Assembly: GCA_030762935.1 (NCBI GenBank)
Contig: CM060880.1
Coordinates: forward strand, 17,787,001 to 17,851,000
From: Hymenopus coronatus
Lineage: Eukaryota; Arthropoda; Insecta; Mantodea; Hymenopodidae
Reading direction: 5' to 3'
Length of the DNA: 64,000 nt
Shown: positions 1 through 13,500 of the stretch, one piece after another
Layout: every line of letters starts with the position of its first letter
Position numbering within the stretch: the stretch's first letter is position 1
The notes under the pieces: model-generated
What the model saw: only the letters and a program-made list of their open reading frames with translations
What the model was told of the DNA's origin: nothing
Databases searched by the model: none
Made by a program: the position numbers and the translations under genes

Positions 1-44
1 GAACATATCACATTTTTATTCTTTTCTTTGTTTCATTCATTCTT

Positions 45-250
45 TTTTTATTTTTACTCCTGGCCATGCAATCATAACCGAATTTCAAAGTTATTACATA
101 GCAACCAGCTCTTAAAAGATTTGATTATTGCTTTAGGTTATAGTGTATTCTCTTATTTTCCTTATTTACCATTTCTACTAATGTTTATTTCGATTATCAT
201 GAAACAGATAGAAGAATAAGCTTTTCTACGAATAGCTTGTTGCAGAATAG
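45..250 (+). repeat. Rep-1, 3'-end fragment
   Basis: Matches the distal part of Rep-1: CATAGCAACCAGC, CTTATTTCCCTT-like and GAAGAATAAGCTTTT motifs in the usual order. Lies in the partial first intron of gene A. Confidence 0.7.
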
Positions 251-289
251 GTAGTTTTTTTTTTTTTTTTTAATAGTAAGCCACTATTA

Positions 290-571
290 CAGACGGTGCC
301 GTGGCCGAGTGGTTAGACCGCTCGCCTCCCACCTAGGCAGCCCGGGTTTGATCCCCAAGCACCCTCCACCAATTGCTCCATCACCTCTTTCCTATCAAAC
401 ATTTAGCTTGCATTTCATCTCATCCACTTCCTCACGTCCATGCCTGGCCGACCACTCGTTCCATTTTCTCCATTCTGTGGTTCCGTGCCGTTGGCTCCCC
501 GACAGCCTCTGGTTCCTAGGCATTCGCTTGTCAGTCCTAAATACGGGGACGGTAAGCCGACTACGAAACGA
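290..571 (+). repeat. SINE with tRNA-Ser-like head (family S), 12-bp target duplication
   Basis: The head reads GTGGCCGAGTGG with a GGGTTTGATCCCC box-B-like motif, degenerate relative to a real tRNA gene. The body ends GTAAGCCGACTACG. Flanked by a perfect duplication AAGCCACTATTA at 278-289 and 572-583. A longer copy lies at 62421-62787; this one lacks an internal segment. Confidence 0.85.
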
Positions 572-689
572 AAGCCACTATTATTTTTGTCCGTGGTCAT
601 GCAAATGGAATTTCAACGCCAAAATAGAACGACCCGATTTTTAACAACGACTATCGCTTTAGCTACTGCTTACTACTATCCTTACACGC

Positions 690-955
690 ACACCGTGGTG
701 TAATGGTTACCATGATAACTTCATATACGATGGATTTTTTTAGGCGTAAACATTTTTAGCATAGCTTCCTTCGGAAGGGAAGTAAAGCCGTTGGTACCGT
801 GTCATAGATTTACGGCACGTAAAAGAACCTCAAGCCTGATAAAAGAGGCCTCTGAGCAAAATGAAGCTGTCTTTCACGCCCAGTATAGAATGGGACGCTG
901 AGAATCACAGCAGTTAAAGGGCGTCCATAAATAAAACTCCATTTCATTTAATTTA
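690..955 (+). repeat. SINE-B (tRNA-derived), copy 1
   Basis: Starts at ACCGTGGTGTAATGG (box A) and shares CTTCCTTCGGAAGGGAAG, GCCTCTGAGCAAAAT, AACGCTGAGAA-like and GCGTCCATAAATAAAACTCC with the copy at 6976. Box B is partly deleted. Confidence 0.85.
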
Positions 956-984
956 CACGCACAGCAAAACAAGTAAATGTGCGA

Positions 985-1090
985 TGAAAGTTTATTCGGA
1001 TTAACAAGAAACAGACAGGAGAATAAACTCTTCCAGGAGTACTTTAGGGAAAAATAAGTAGATAAAATCACATGAATACAACACATAGGA
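985..1090 (+). repeat. Rep-1 relic
   Basis: Weak but ordered match to the Rep-1 distal end (GTTTAT..GATTAACA, GGAGAATAAACTCTT, CACATGAATACAACACAT). It ends about 60 bp before the first gene A acceptor in the window. Confidence 0.5.
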
Positions 1091-1151
1091 CTATTAATAA
1101 TGTAAAAGAGGAAAACAATAAGATAAATGAATTTTGTTAACTGGTTGTCAG

Positions 1152-1311
1152 ATTTTCCAATCTTCTGGAAGAGAAGGAATACTGGGCCTTCGTCTCACAA
1201 ATGGCAGAGATCATCCAGCCAGAAGGAGTCGACATGCTGACAGTCGACCTGGAGAAAATTCACTCCGTGCTCAAGAATAGGACTCTAGATATGGAGTCTT
1301 TAATGGTTAAG
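1152..1311 (+). CDS. Gene A exon (equivalent to gene B exon 3), GC donor
   Basis: The acceptor is TTGTCAG before 1152. One base completes a split codon, then 53 codons reading FSNLLEEKEYWAF and EIIQPEGVD. The gene B counterpart at 29446-29605 has the same 160 nt. The donor is AAG|GCAAGT rather than GT; aligning with gene B (CTG|GTGAGT) fixes the boundary. An open frame continues past 1311 into intron repeat sequence but is not coding. Confidence 0.93.
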
Positions 1312-4300
1312 GCAAGTTTCAGACCTAGTAAATGCTTTAATGGTGCTTTATTCCTTTTACTTCAAGAAGCAAGTAATAAGACCAATTCTGATAATGTTTA
1401 TATTGATTAACACGAAGAAGATAAAATAATACTCTTTTATAAGAATAGTTTGTATATGGGACAGCTAGAGAAAGTTATGTAAATGGAATACATCAGATTT
1501 TTTTCTTTGCATTTAGCTGTGTGTTTAAAGTAAGTATTGATAGTAGGATGTGTGTTCTAGCTGACGCAGCCGTGTGAGACGCTGTTTGTGAAGTGCAAGT
1601 GGCGGGGGGAGGTGACACCTTGTGACCAACTGTTCACCATGTCCAAGACTGACGCTGGCTTCTGCTGTTCCTTCAACTACCAGCCGCCCGGCAGCACCGA
1701 GTGAGTATTCCGCCTCTCTAGACAACACTCTTTTTCTGTACCGCAACATAGGTTGACTTCGGCAACAGTATTTTCTCTTTCTCTATCTCTTGGTCGCCCT
1801 CCGTGGTGTAATGAGCGCGCGAGATCTGCTTGACTCGTGGTTAGCCTAGGTATAGCTGTTGTGGGGCTCAACTACAGGAATGTAGAGATGAGTTAAGGTT
1901 TGTTTTGATGGAGTTTAAGGAGGTAGCCATACATTTAGGCTCCTAAACGGTTGCTATTTTCAGGATCAGTATCCTTTCCGCTGCTCCGCTGGTGTCTTGT
2001 TAGGTTCATTTTAGTTGGTGTTAAGTTTTCGATGACCACTTTCATGTTTGGGAAGGGGGAGTACTTATTTGCTGTTGGTTGGTTAGAATCTGTTGTTACT
2101 GAGGATGTCCACAAGCCATGCGGGGAAATTGGAACTATCTGCATCAGCGTTCAGTTGGTAAGTAGACCTTCAGTGATCTGAAAAGAGTGTTCTCATGCTG
2201 GCCCAATCTGGCGTAGACATTTTGAGCCCGGCGCCTAATTATATCCTCCATGAATGGGAGAGCCGAAGCTTCGTGTAGTAGCCTCACTGGAAAACGATGA
2301 CATACAGAGTAGATGAACCAGAGCCCAGTATTCTGTATTCGCTGTAACCAGAGAAGCCAGGAGTCTGCTGCCATGACCCATGCCACCGCCCTCCTACCTC
2401 TATTCGCTGCTCCCTGCACGTGTTCACGAAAAGCTACGCCCTGTCAAGAGTGACGCTTAGATAGCAGATGGAATTTCCCCCACCCTATTTTTTGGCCCTG
2501 TTGGGAGAAGTTGGATGTCTGGACTGCAGGGATGCGTTTTCTAGTTTCCAGCATGGCTTTTGCCCGGATCGATGGACATCCCCCACTGTCTGTACCAGTG
2601 CTGTAGTGTATACCATGCTGATCTCTAATGTTCAAGAGTGGGGTTTCAAACCGGCGGAGGATGATGGATTTTTCGGACGCAATAGTCGTTAGCATGGCAT
2701 TCTTGGGAACGGAAGTAAAGCCGTTGTATTGTTTATTTGCACGTAAAAGAACCCCATAATTTGAAAGAAAAGATCTCTGACCTAAATTCTCGTATTTTCA
2801 GCTCCGCACGTCGTGATTTCGTCCTCTGGTGCTGTAGGACATACCACGTGTCATAAATCAATATAAAAAGTAGAATTGTATATAATGTTACAACGTTAAA
2901 ACAGTTGAGAATATTGAGATGTAAAAAGATGTACAAAACCAAATTGCACCCAAGGTGATTAAGTAAAAGGCGGCGAGGTAGCTTAATTCCAGGTAACAGT
3001 CCGGCAACCCCCATTTGGTAATGAGCACAGGATTAGGCTAAGTAACGAAAAATAGAAAGAGAAATACTGTACAAGCCTGCTTGGTGGGCTTTGTTCATAA
3101 AAGTAGTCTGTCTTTGACCAGCAGGATAACTCTGGTAGGAGGTAGCGCGCTCGACCCCCGTGCTCGAACTTTGCGTTTTGGGGGAATTATCCGGGTACTC
3201 AGGCGACCGCTGGGATGTTCACTACAACCCCGAATTTCCCAGTCAACCATTTCCTATTCACATAATTCCCTAATCATCTCATTTCCGGTTGAAGGGTCCG
3301 GCAACGGCGCTCGGCGGGCTGTATCTGGATGCTGGTTTACAAGGTTTATCCACCAAGCCAAGTGGCACAGATGTCTGGTATCCGGGAGGTCCGGGTTCGC
3401 TCCCCGTTGACCGCGCACTCTGGCCCTGGGTTTTCTCTGGTTTTCCTGGGACCGCTTAGGCGAATGCTTGGAGTGCTGCATATCTAACACGGTTCCTTTC
3501 TCTTTCATTCCTTCATTTTATTTCCCTTATTCGTCTTTCAGTTCGGCGCAGGTGTGGCTAGAGGCTTTGCAGGCAGATGGCACGGTTAGTTGCTCCTAGT
3601 GAAACTCTTCCCCCCCCCTGGTTGCGCTGGTTGATGCTAGGTGCCGTTGTAGAGGCCTCTTGCCGGTCTCCCGGTGCCTGTATAGCCTCCGCCATCTAGT
3701 GAATGAAAGGGACTCCCGTGCGCCTCGGTGGCTAGCTACGTCGTTGCCTATGTGCTGGCCTGTGGTTTCCCCTCCTCTCATCCCTTCCCCCGGGGCGTGC
3801 TAGGCTGTAATAGTCCAGCACTTGGACACAGTTGCCGAGGTGTCCCCCGCTGTCAACATGCTAGAGGGTAGACCCTCTACCAGGTTTATCCTAGCGTCGT
3901 AATTGGTACCGCTCGGTCGGAGATTGGACCGTTGAGGAGGAACAGGGTGGCTTCGGTAGCATTGCATCTGTACCATTAAGGACCCCGTCTATGCTTTCGC
4001 CATGACGACATCCGGATCTGGTCGCCCCTTTTTCCTCAGTCGGTCTGGGTAGCTCAATTGGTTAGGCGTTGGCTTTCTGAACTCTAGGTCCAGGGTTCAA
4101 ACCTGGCCCAGATCGATGATTTTTAAGTGTACTTGAAAGCGACAACCACATGTTAGTGGATATTCTGGTACGTTAAAGAAATCCTGTGGGGCAAAATTCC
4201 GACCCTCCGGTGGCGCTGATATAATCCTGGCAATTGGCAGCGCCGTTAACAAACAAAATAATGTGTGCCCGCCTGGGTAGTGTGGTGGTAGCGTGTCTGC

Positions 4301-4503
4301 CTCACATTCAAAAGGTCGTGAGTTTGAGTCTCGCTTAGGATGAGTTACCCGGATAAGATTTTTTTCGGGGGTTTCACTTATCCTGAGAAGGCGAATGTCG
4401 AGTAACTTTAAGCTCCATGGACCCCGAGATCATTTGAGCATCATTTCAACCATTTCATTCATCGTCCGATATGACCAACCAGGTTAAAGGACGTTAAACT
4501 ACA

Positions 4504-4543
<40 letters not shown>

Positions 4544-7500
4544 TGCATGTATAGTAGGCGCTGTAAAATCTGTATTGTTACTGTCTGCAGTGGACAGCAG
4601 GCAATGCACACAGGAAAGAATCCAGCATTCTCCCGTTACGTACGCCGTTTGCAAACTCTTGCATTGCATAGCGTGTTGTATGTGTCTATGTGAATGCTTA
4701 CATTGAATATTATGGATGTAAAGTCTTATTGTAAATGGGGGATAATTCAGCACGCTCTCAAGATGTTTTATGATACTCTGAAATCCTCGTTCAAGCCTGT
4801 ATAAGAAGAAATAGCAGTTTCCAAGCCTTGCACTGTCTGGTTGGTTGTTCAGGAGGATGGAGCCGCACAGAGTTAACGGTGCCAGTTACTTATCCGGACT
4901 CAGCATGCTGTTGAATCCTGCTCTGGAAGATTACTATGCCGCACTCTTCTCCTTCTACGGGCTCCAGGTCTTGGTGCACTCTCCAAACGAGTACCCAGAG
5001 ATATCCGCAAGAGGAATCTTACTGGCGCCACGCAAAGAGGCCTTTCTTCAGGTGATGTCCTTCATTTACTCACTTTCCTTCCCAATAACACAATTCCTTA
5101 TTACTATCTCTAGCCCACATGTACAATGTACGCAGTGCTTAGAGAAGGTATTGTATTCCAGCTAAAATTCGCTGTCAAGATATATTTTAGGGTCCTGTGA
5201 GTCCTAGAGAAGCATTTTTTAGAAAAAGGTCTGTGTGTGTCTGTCTCTGTGTGTGTGTGTGTCTGTGGACAGCATAGCTCAAAAACGAAAAAGCCCACCT
5301 GGGTGGCAGCATGTCTGCTTCACATTCAACATGTCGTGAGTTCGAGTCTCGCTTAGGGTGAGTTACTCGGATAAGGTTTTTTTCGGGGTTTTCCCTTATT
5401 CTGAGAAGACGAATGTCGAATAACTTTAAGTTCCATGATCCCCGAGATCATTTGAGCATCGTTTCACCAATTTCATTCATCGTCCGATATGACCAACCAG
5501 GTTAAAGGACGTTTAACTACAAAAAAAAAAAAAAAAAAAAAAAAAACCGAAAAGATCGTTAAATACCAAACTTGTGGGTATTTGGATTTAGAATCATGCA
5601 ACGCGAAGATGTTTAAGAAAATCTCTCAACCTCCAACTACCCTTTACGTGAAAAATTTTAGAAAAGTTTGATTTTCTCAAAAATGGCTCTAACGATTTTT
5701 TGTCTATATCCTACGGTTTAGCAGTTAAGCAAAATTTGGCAAAATTCATCCAGAATAAAGAGGTTTTCAGAGGCTATTCCCAGAAAATTCAAGATAATCA
5801 TTTTATTTGGGATGTAAATAGCTTTAATATGCAGTATTTTAATCACAATCATTGGAGCCATTTTAGAGAAAATCAAAATTTTCGAAATTTTTTTCATGTA
5901 AAGTGCAGTTCGGTGTGAGGGAATTTTCCTCAAAATCTTCGTGTCGTATTCTTGGAACTTAAATATCAAGTTTGGTATTTTACCGACTTTTCGTTTCTGA
6001 GTTATCATGTTCACAGACACACGGACCTTTTTCTAAAATGCTTTTTTGGATACAGTGGACCCTAAAACGCGTATTTCCGGTGAATCTCGGTATCGAATTT
6101 TTTGGGTGGAATGCAATACCTTCTGTATGCACTATGTACATAGTACGTGTAGAGTAATGAAAAAGGTATCTATGTGTTTGTGTGTGTGGAGGGGGATGGG
6201 GCAGCGAAGAATCGGTTAAACACCAAACTTAATATTTATTCAGCATTTTCAAAGCATGGGATACAAACGGTTTTAAGAGAATAATTCTTCACCCAATCTA
6301 CCCTTCACATGGAAACATTTTTGAAAATATGATTTTTTCAAAATGGTTGTAATGATGATAATGTTTTGCAGGTGTCGGCTGCTAGCACGTACAGCACGGC
6401 CGAGGTGAGGGCCCTGAGACGCGAGCAGAGACTGTGTGTTTTCGAGGACGAGAAACTGTTTGATGGACAGGGAAGTTACGCACACGATTACTCGTACAGC
6501 AATTGTCTGGTCCAGTGTCGAACTAGACACATGATGCAGTTGTGTAACTGCACTCCATACTTCTTCCCTACTGCAGGTGTGTAAGTAAATTTTATAGCTT
6601 TTAAGGGACACTGGCACTCAAATTTCAATATTTTATATAGATTTTTCTGAAAACTTTACTGTGATTGTGTTGCTGCTGTGTTAATATTAATAGCGAAGTT
6701 CATTCAAATTGGAGAAATGCTTTTATAAATATAAATAATTTCATAAACTGTACTTTGTTAGCATATTGTATAATTAAAATGTTCCATGCGCTTCCAAACA
6801 TAAGAAAATTGGTTGGCAGTTTTTGAATTGGAGCTTCAAACCACACACAAAAGCTTTGATTACGAATTGTAATATATTTTTTTAAGACGTTAGAAAATTA
6901 AATCCCCAAAATCAGTCATATTTTCATTTTTTAATACATTACTATTATGTTAAGATCCTTTTGTCCATTTTTCGCCTTCCGTGGTGTAATGGTTGCAGAT
7001 ACCCAAATCGCAGGTTCAGACCCGACGGAGGACGATGGATGTTTTCGGGCGTAAAACTACTTAGTATGGCTTCCTTCGGAAGGGAAATTGGTCCCATGTC
7101 GTAGATTTGCGGCACATAAAGGAACTTCAAGTCTGGGTAAAGATGCCTCTGAGCAAAATTAAGCGGTCTTTCACGTCCAGTATAGAATGGAACGCTGAGA
7201 ACCACAGCAGTTGAAGAGCGTCCATAAATAAAACTCCTTTTCCTTTTCCATTTTTGTTCATTTAATATCACAACAGATACTTATGCGCAATCTGTGAAAG
7301 AATTTAGTTGTATTTAAATAAACACCGAGACGCATGGACCATTTTGAAAGTGTGAAAATGTAGTTTTGAGAAAAACGGTATTTTATAAGATACCATGCTA
7401 AGAAATATGTGTGTTGTACGATCTTTAAATGGCTGTAGAGCCCGAAGAAAGAGGGTGCAGCTAAATGTTGAGTCTCTAATAACGCCCAAAGGCTTCAACA

Positions 7501-10500
7501 TTTGCTATGAAAAACAAATTTTCTACTCGTTTCCTACTTTTATTAAAATTTCAATTCCAGTACCTTAAGTAGAAATCCCCGTTCTATATATTAGAGAAAG
7601 TTTGTGTAAAATCCTCATTAATATCTGAGAGCAAAGCGATGACGACTACCCGACGTTTCAGATGCCGCTGCTGTCATGAGGAAAGTAGGAATGGCATCAG
7701 TGGCCTCATTTAGTGTGCTCAATATGTTTCTCTTGTAACCAATGGTAACGTACTTATGAGAGACAGTTGTAACTCCACTCCACGTGGAGGTGATAGTGAC
7801 TGCTTGTGCGCATTGGCCAGACTTCGCCTAGTACTGAAATAATGTGAATCCGTTCACAAAAAGGGGGAAAACCGAGGTTCCCGCTAAACAAGAATGAATA
7901 AATGAATGAGGTACATATTTGTTAAATAACAGTATACATACTTTGATCTCTATATGTCACATGGGTGCATAAACAGCACGTGCTGTTATACTACATAGAA
8001 TAATAAGTAAGGTTAAAAGAAATAAAAAGCGCATCGAAAAAAAAAACACATAAAAAAAAAATCTGATGTGTTCCATTCACATGACTTTCTCTGCAATAAA
8101 TTATTGTTAAAAAGCTTATTCTTCTATTTACTTAATGCTAATCGAGAAAAATTGGCAGAAATGGTCTTATTACTTGCTTCCTTGTAAGAAGACGAGAAAT
8201 AAGGGATTACCATAGACTAAAGCGAAAGGAAAATCTTTTTAAATCTAGTTGTTATGTGATTGAAGTTCCTTCGTTTGTGTGGACAGGAATTGACAAATAA
8301 CAAGGAATATTTCAAAAATGACCAACTCCATGAAAAAAATGTATATAGCATAAATTGTGTGTTTTAACGAGCTCTACATTTTCTATTCCATAAGTTTTTG
8401 TCTGTCTGTTACGGTTTACCAGTTATGCAAAATTCATCAGAATAAAGATGTCATTAGAGACTATTCCCAGAAAATTGAAGATATATATTTTATTTGTCAT
8501 GTAAACGTCTTTAATATGTGCTATTTTAATCAAAATCGTTAGAGCCATTTTTGAGAGAATCAAAATTTTTCCTCGATGCCCTCAACATAAAAATGATGAC
8601 AAATGTAAGTAAACTAACGGTTATTAATTTATGTAATGTATGTATTTGTTTAATCACAGGAAGCGACTTCAAACTTTGCAGTCTAACTGATGTAGAGTGC
8701 CTGGCAAACCACAGACGTAAGTCTTTACATATTCTCTTATTTTACGTAAAATTGATGATAGTACAGGGTTACTACAAAAGAAATAGACAGCTTCAACTGC
8801 CTGTAAAACAAAAACTATTAGAGATAGCAACCTAATTATTTTGGAGGTATGTTGAGAAACTCTCAAAGTTTTGTTTGTTACTATTGGTAACGCTGTAGTG
8901 TTTTGTTTGTTGTTGCAGAAGCTGAAATGGCGGAAAATCCTGTGGAAAAGCATATTGCGTGTTGGAATTTGCTAGAACGCAATCAGCAACTGTTGTCCAA
9001 CGACATTTTAGAACACGTTACCACAAAACGCCACCGACTAGACAGTCAATCTACGACTGGTATAGAAAATTCGAGACAACGGGATGTTTGTGCAAAGGGA
9101 AGAGCTCGGGAAGACCAAGAGTTTCGGAAGAAAACGTTGAACGTGTTCGTTCTGCCTACATAAGAAGCCCACAGAAATCGACATCTAGGGCAAGCATGCA
9201 ATTACAAATTCCACAGCAAACTGTATGGAAAATCTTGCGGAAGCGACTGCACATGATGCCTTACAGATTACAGATGTTGCAGTTTCTGAGTGAAGAAGAT
9301 AAGGTCATACGGCGTGACTTTTGCATCGACATGTTGCGACATGATGAAGACGATGCTGGTTTTTGTGAGCGCATCATTTCATTTTTGTGGTAACGTGTTC
9401 TAAAATGTCGTTGGACAACGGTTACTGATTGCGTTCTAGCAAATTCCAACACGCAATGTGCCTTTTCCACAGGATTTTCCGCCATTTCAGCTTCTGCAAC
9501 AACAAACAAAACACTACAGCGTTACCAATAGTAACAAACGAAACTTTGAGAGTTTCTCAACATACCTCCAAAATAATTAGGTTGCTATCTCTAATAGGTT
9601 TTGTTTAACAGGCAGTTGAAGTTGTCTATTTCTTTTGTAGTAACCCTGTATATTAGAATATGATATTGTATAGATATAAGGTATAATTACAATTAAGTAA
9701 TTTATTAACCAAAGAGAAACATTATAAAATGTCACTTTGTCCTTTTCATTTTGAGCATCTACGGTGAACCTACCAAAGGACCTTAAATTAAAACTAGCGC
9801 AAAGCAGTCTCAGTTTAAGTACAGGTTTGCTCTTGCTCATTTTAAAAGATTTAGAGTGTATGATATTAAATTATTCTAGTTGTAATAAAATAAGTAAATA
9901 CACATTGAGGTGAATATATCACTAAAATAACACATTATTTTTTTCAAAAATTTCATCTAATAAAGGACATAATTTGCATGTCCTCTCCACATAAACTTTC
10001 CCTGCTCGTTTTCATTCTCTTTCCTTTCTTACTTTCATTCTTTCTCTCTTTCTTTTTACTTTCTCTAGAACGATGTTCAAAGTAGATAGAGAAGGTATTG
10101 TATTCCACCTCAAATTTGAATACCGATATTTCAGCGGAAATATATGCTATGAGATCCCATAAATCCCCCCAAAATCATTATTAGAAAAGGGTCCTTGTGT
10201 GTGTGTGTGTGTCTGTCTATCTGTAGACAGCATAGCTCAAAAACGAAAAGTCCGTTAAATACCAAACTTGTGTCGCATCTTCCAATAATGCGACACAATA
10301 ACTTTCATGAAAATCTCCTCACCCCAACTCCCTTTATATGGAACACCTTTCAAAAACGGCTCTAATAATTTTGATCACACATACCGAATGATTAAGGTAT
10401 TTTTTTGACAAACGACAAATGCTCTGCGAATATCCTCAGAAGACCTCTGCATTTTGGATGAAATGCAATTGAGTTTTATTTTGGATGCTCTTTGTGTGCT

Positions 10501-13500
10501 GTGGTTCTCAGCGTTCCATTCTATATTGGGCGTGAAAGACCACTTCATTTTGCTCAGAGGTCTCTTTATTAGGCGTGAGCTTTTGTTTAGGTGCCGTAAA
10601 GCTACGACGGATGAATTTTGCTGAATTTTGCATAACTGGCAAATCGTAATCGATAGACAAAACCTTGCTGCACAAAAAGTGTACTCGCTAAAACACACAA
10701 TTTATGCCATAGACGTTTTTCATGGAGTTGACCATTTCCGAGATATTCCTCGTTATTGATTTCATTTTGAGAATACTTAACTATCTCATACGGGAATTTG
10801 TAAACACTTGACTATGCGAAGAAAAGGATTTCAACGACATGGCAACCAGCCTTTAAAAGATTTGACTATCGCATTAGTCTAGTGTATTCCCTTATTTCCC
10901 TTCTGCTTATAAAGAAGCAAGTAATAAGACAATTTCTGGTAATGTTTATCACGATTAGCATGAAATAAATTGAAGAATAAGCTTTTTAACAATGATTTGT
11001 TACAGAGATGTAGGGAAAGTCTCATGTGAATGGAACACATCAGATTTGTTTAATTGTATTTTATTTTTTATTTATGGACACTCTTTTAACTGCTATGGTT
11101 CCCGACGTCTCATTCAATATTGGGCGTGAAATACCACTTTTGCTCAGATGCCTCTTTATCAGGCTTGAGGCTCCTTTACGTGCTGTAAATCTATGACACG
11201 GGACCGGGAGCTTTACTTCCTTTAAATAGGAAGCCATGGTAAGGATTTTTACGCCCAAACAAGTTCATAGCCCTCGCCGGATTTGAACTCGCAACCTTGG
11301 AAACCAGAGGCTACCATGTTACCCCGAGACCACAGTAGATGATTAATTACTACCAGGTGGGCCAACCTGAGTATGCAAATATTCTTTGATGCATTAAAAG
11401 AGTTGTAGAACTCAACATGTTTAGTTTTTCAAACTAAAACCCCGCCAGTGAAGGACTTAGGAGACAGACCTTCACTTTCCGTCTTGCTTATCAGCGGAGA
11501 CTATGAGCCGGTCGCACTCATGGCGTGGGGTATAACATTGTTTCACACAGCGATTGGCTTTTAAAGTACGAGACTATCGCTTTAGCCTGTGCATTTTCTT
11601 ATTTCCCTTCTATTTACAAGCAAGCAAGTAATAAGACTAATTCTGCTGACGTTTATCTTGACTAAAATGATGCAGATAACAAATTAATGTTTTGAATAAA
11701 AGGTTTGTTTGCGAAACAGCTAAGGAAAGTCATGTGAATGAAACACATCAGATTTTTTGACAATGCTATTAATTTTAACTTTGGAGATTTATAAGTTAGA
11801 GGCTTTTTGTAAGATTGTTTTGGAATGCATTTAAGTTATTAGCAATTGAGTGAATAAACTTTATATAATGTGTTTTAAATAATTTAAATGGTTTTATGAA
11901 ATAGTCATTTGTAAATATCTATTTTGTTATTTGTAAATATGTAGGTAATGATGAGGGCTTCTCGGGTGATCTGCCGTGTCAAGTTTATAAAATTCTCCAA
12001 GCTTTCGGCCATGGTGCTCTATGGCCTTCTTCAAGAGTACCATAGAGCACCATGGCCGAATGCTTGGAGAATTTTTATAAACTTGACACGGCAGATCACC
12101 CGAGAAGCCCTCATTAGTAACCATCACCATGACAGCTTCAGATCATACAATATGTAGGTACGTATTTTCTATATTTACATAACATTGACGTATCCAGTAT
12201 CATGTTGTGAATGATCAATACGCCCTGCAGATTGAATTGATTTGAGAGTTTATGTTGCCAGGCGTATTTAACAACCTATATTCGCCGGACCTGGTTCCTG
12301 GTCTGGACGACAACGAGAACGCCATGCGGTGTGACTGTCATCCCACATGCACCGACGTCTCTTACTCTACAGAAATGTCGGAGTCCAACTTCTTCAAGAG
12401 TGAATACGACCAAACTAACTTCTTGTGAGTAACTTCTCAACATTGCCTTTACTTTGAACTTGTTTTATCCAGCATATCCGAAATTCTCCATGTTACAATA
12501 TTTGAGAAAATCAACTCCTTATTACACTTAAACCAAATTATACGAGTCATCGGTTTTGAGAGATAAAATATGAGTTTCCTATAAACAATGTTTACTTTCT
12601 CTATGCCTGCTATATACATAGTTTAGAGCGAAGACATTGTATTCCACCCAAAAATTCGATACCGAGATTTCACCAGGAACATGTTTTGAAACCACCTGAA
12701 TAAAAACGATTTTGGAAAAATGTCTGTGCGTGTGTATGTGTCTGTGTGGATAACATATCTTCAAAACGAAAAGAGCGTTAAATACTAATTTGGTATTTAA
12801 GTTTAGTGTCTTCCTGGGATACGACACAAAGACTTTCAAGAAGATCCCTCCACCCCATAACTAACCTCTACATAGACATTTTTTTTCAAAATGCTTGATT
12901 TTATAAAAATGACTCCAATGATTTTGATATAAATACCATACATTAAAGATGTTTACATGACAAATAAAATGTATAACCTGAATTTCCTGGAATAGCCTTT
13001 GAACACCTCTTTATTCTAAATGAATTTTGCATATCTGATAAACTGTAAGAGATTGACAAAAACTTACTACACAAAAAATGTAGATCTCGACAAGACACAC
13101 AATTTATGTTATATACATTTTTTTTCGTGGAGTTGATCGTTTTTGAGATATTCCTTATTGGTTTTAGCTTTAAAAAAACTTATACATTTCTCATACAGGA
13201 ATTTGTCAACTCCTGTCCATACAAACAAAGTAACTTCAGTCAAATAGCAATTAGCTTTTGACTACCACTTTAACCTATAGTAACTCCATGGCAAGACAGC
13301 TCACGGGGAACCTTGGCTGCGTCCCCCATCTCGGTCCACTACAGACGTCATGGATGGAGGGTGAGACATGGTCAGCGCCTCGAGCCCCCCCCCCCCGGCC
13401 GGTTAATGCGGTCCTCATGACCTAGACTTTAACCTATGATACTCCCTTATTTTGCTTCTACTTACAAGGAAACAAGTTATAAGACTAATTCTGCTAATTT

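Noticed and set aside
1..1151. Gene A exons 1-2 (His-Gly motif and TM1)
   Set aside because: Only repeats and low-copy sequence are seen here; no counterpart to the gene B exons at 23307 and 27233.
4037..4110. Possible functional tRNA gene
   Set aside because: The T-arm and acceptor stem pair but D and anticodon stems do not, and a SINE body follows. The heads at 290, 6976 and 62421 are likewise degenerate.
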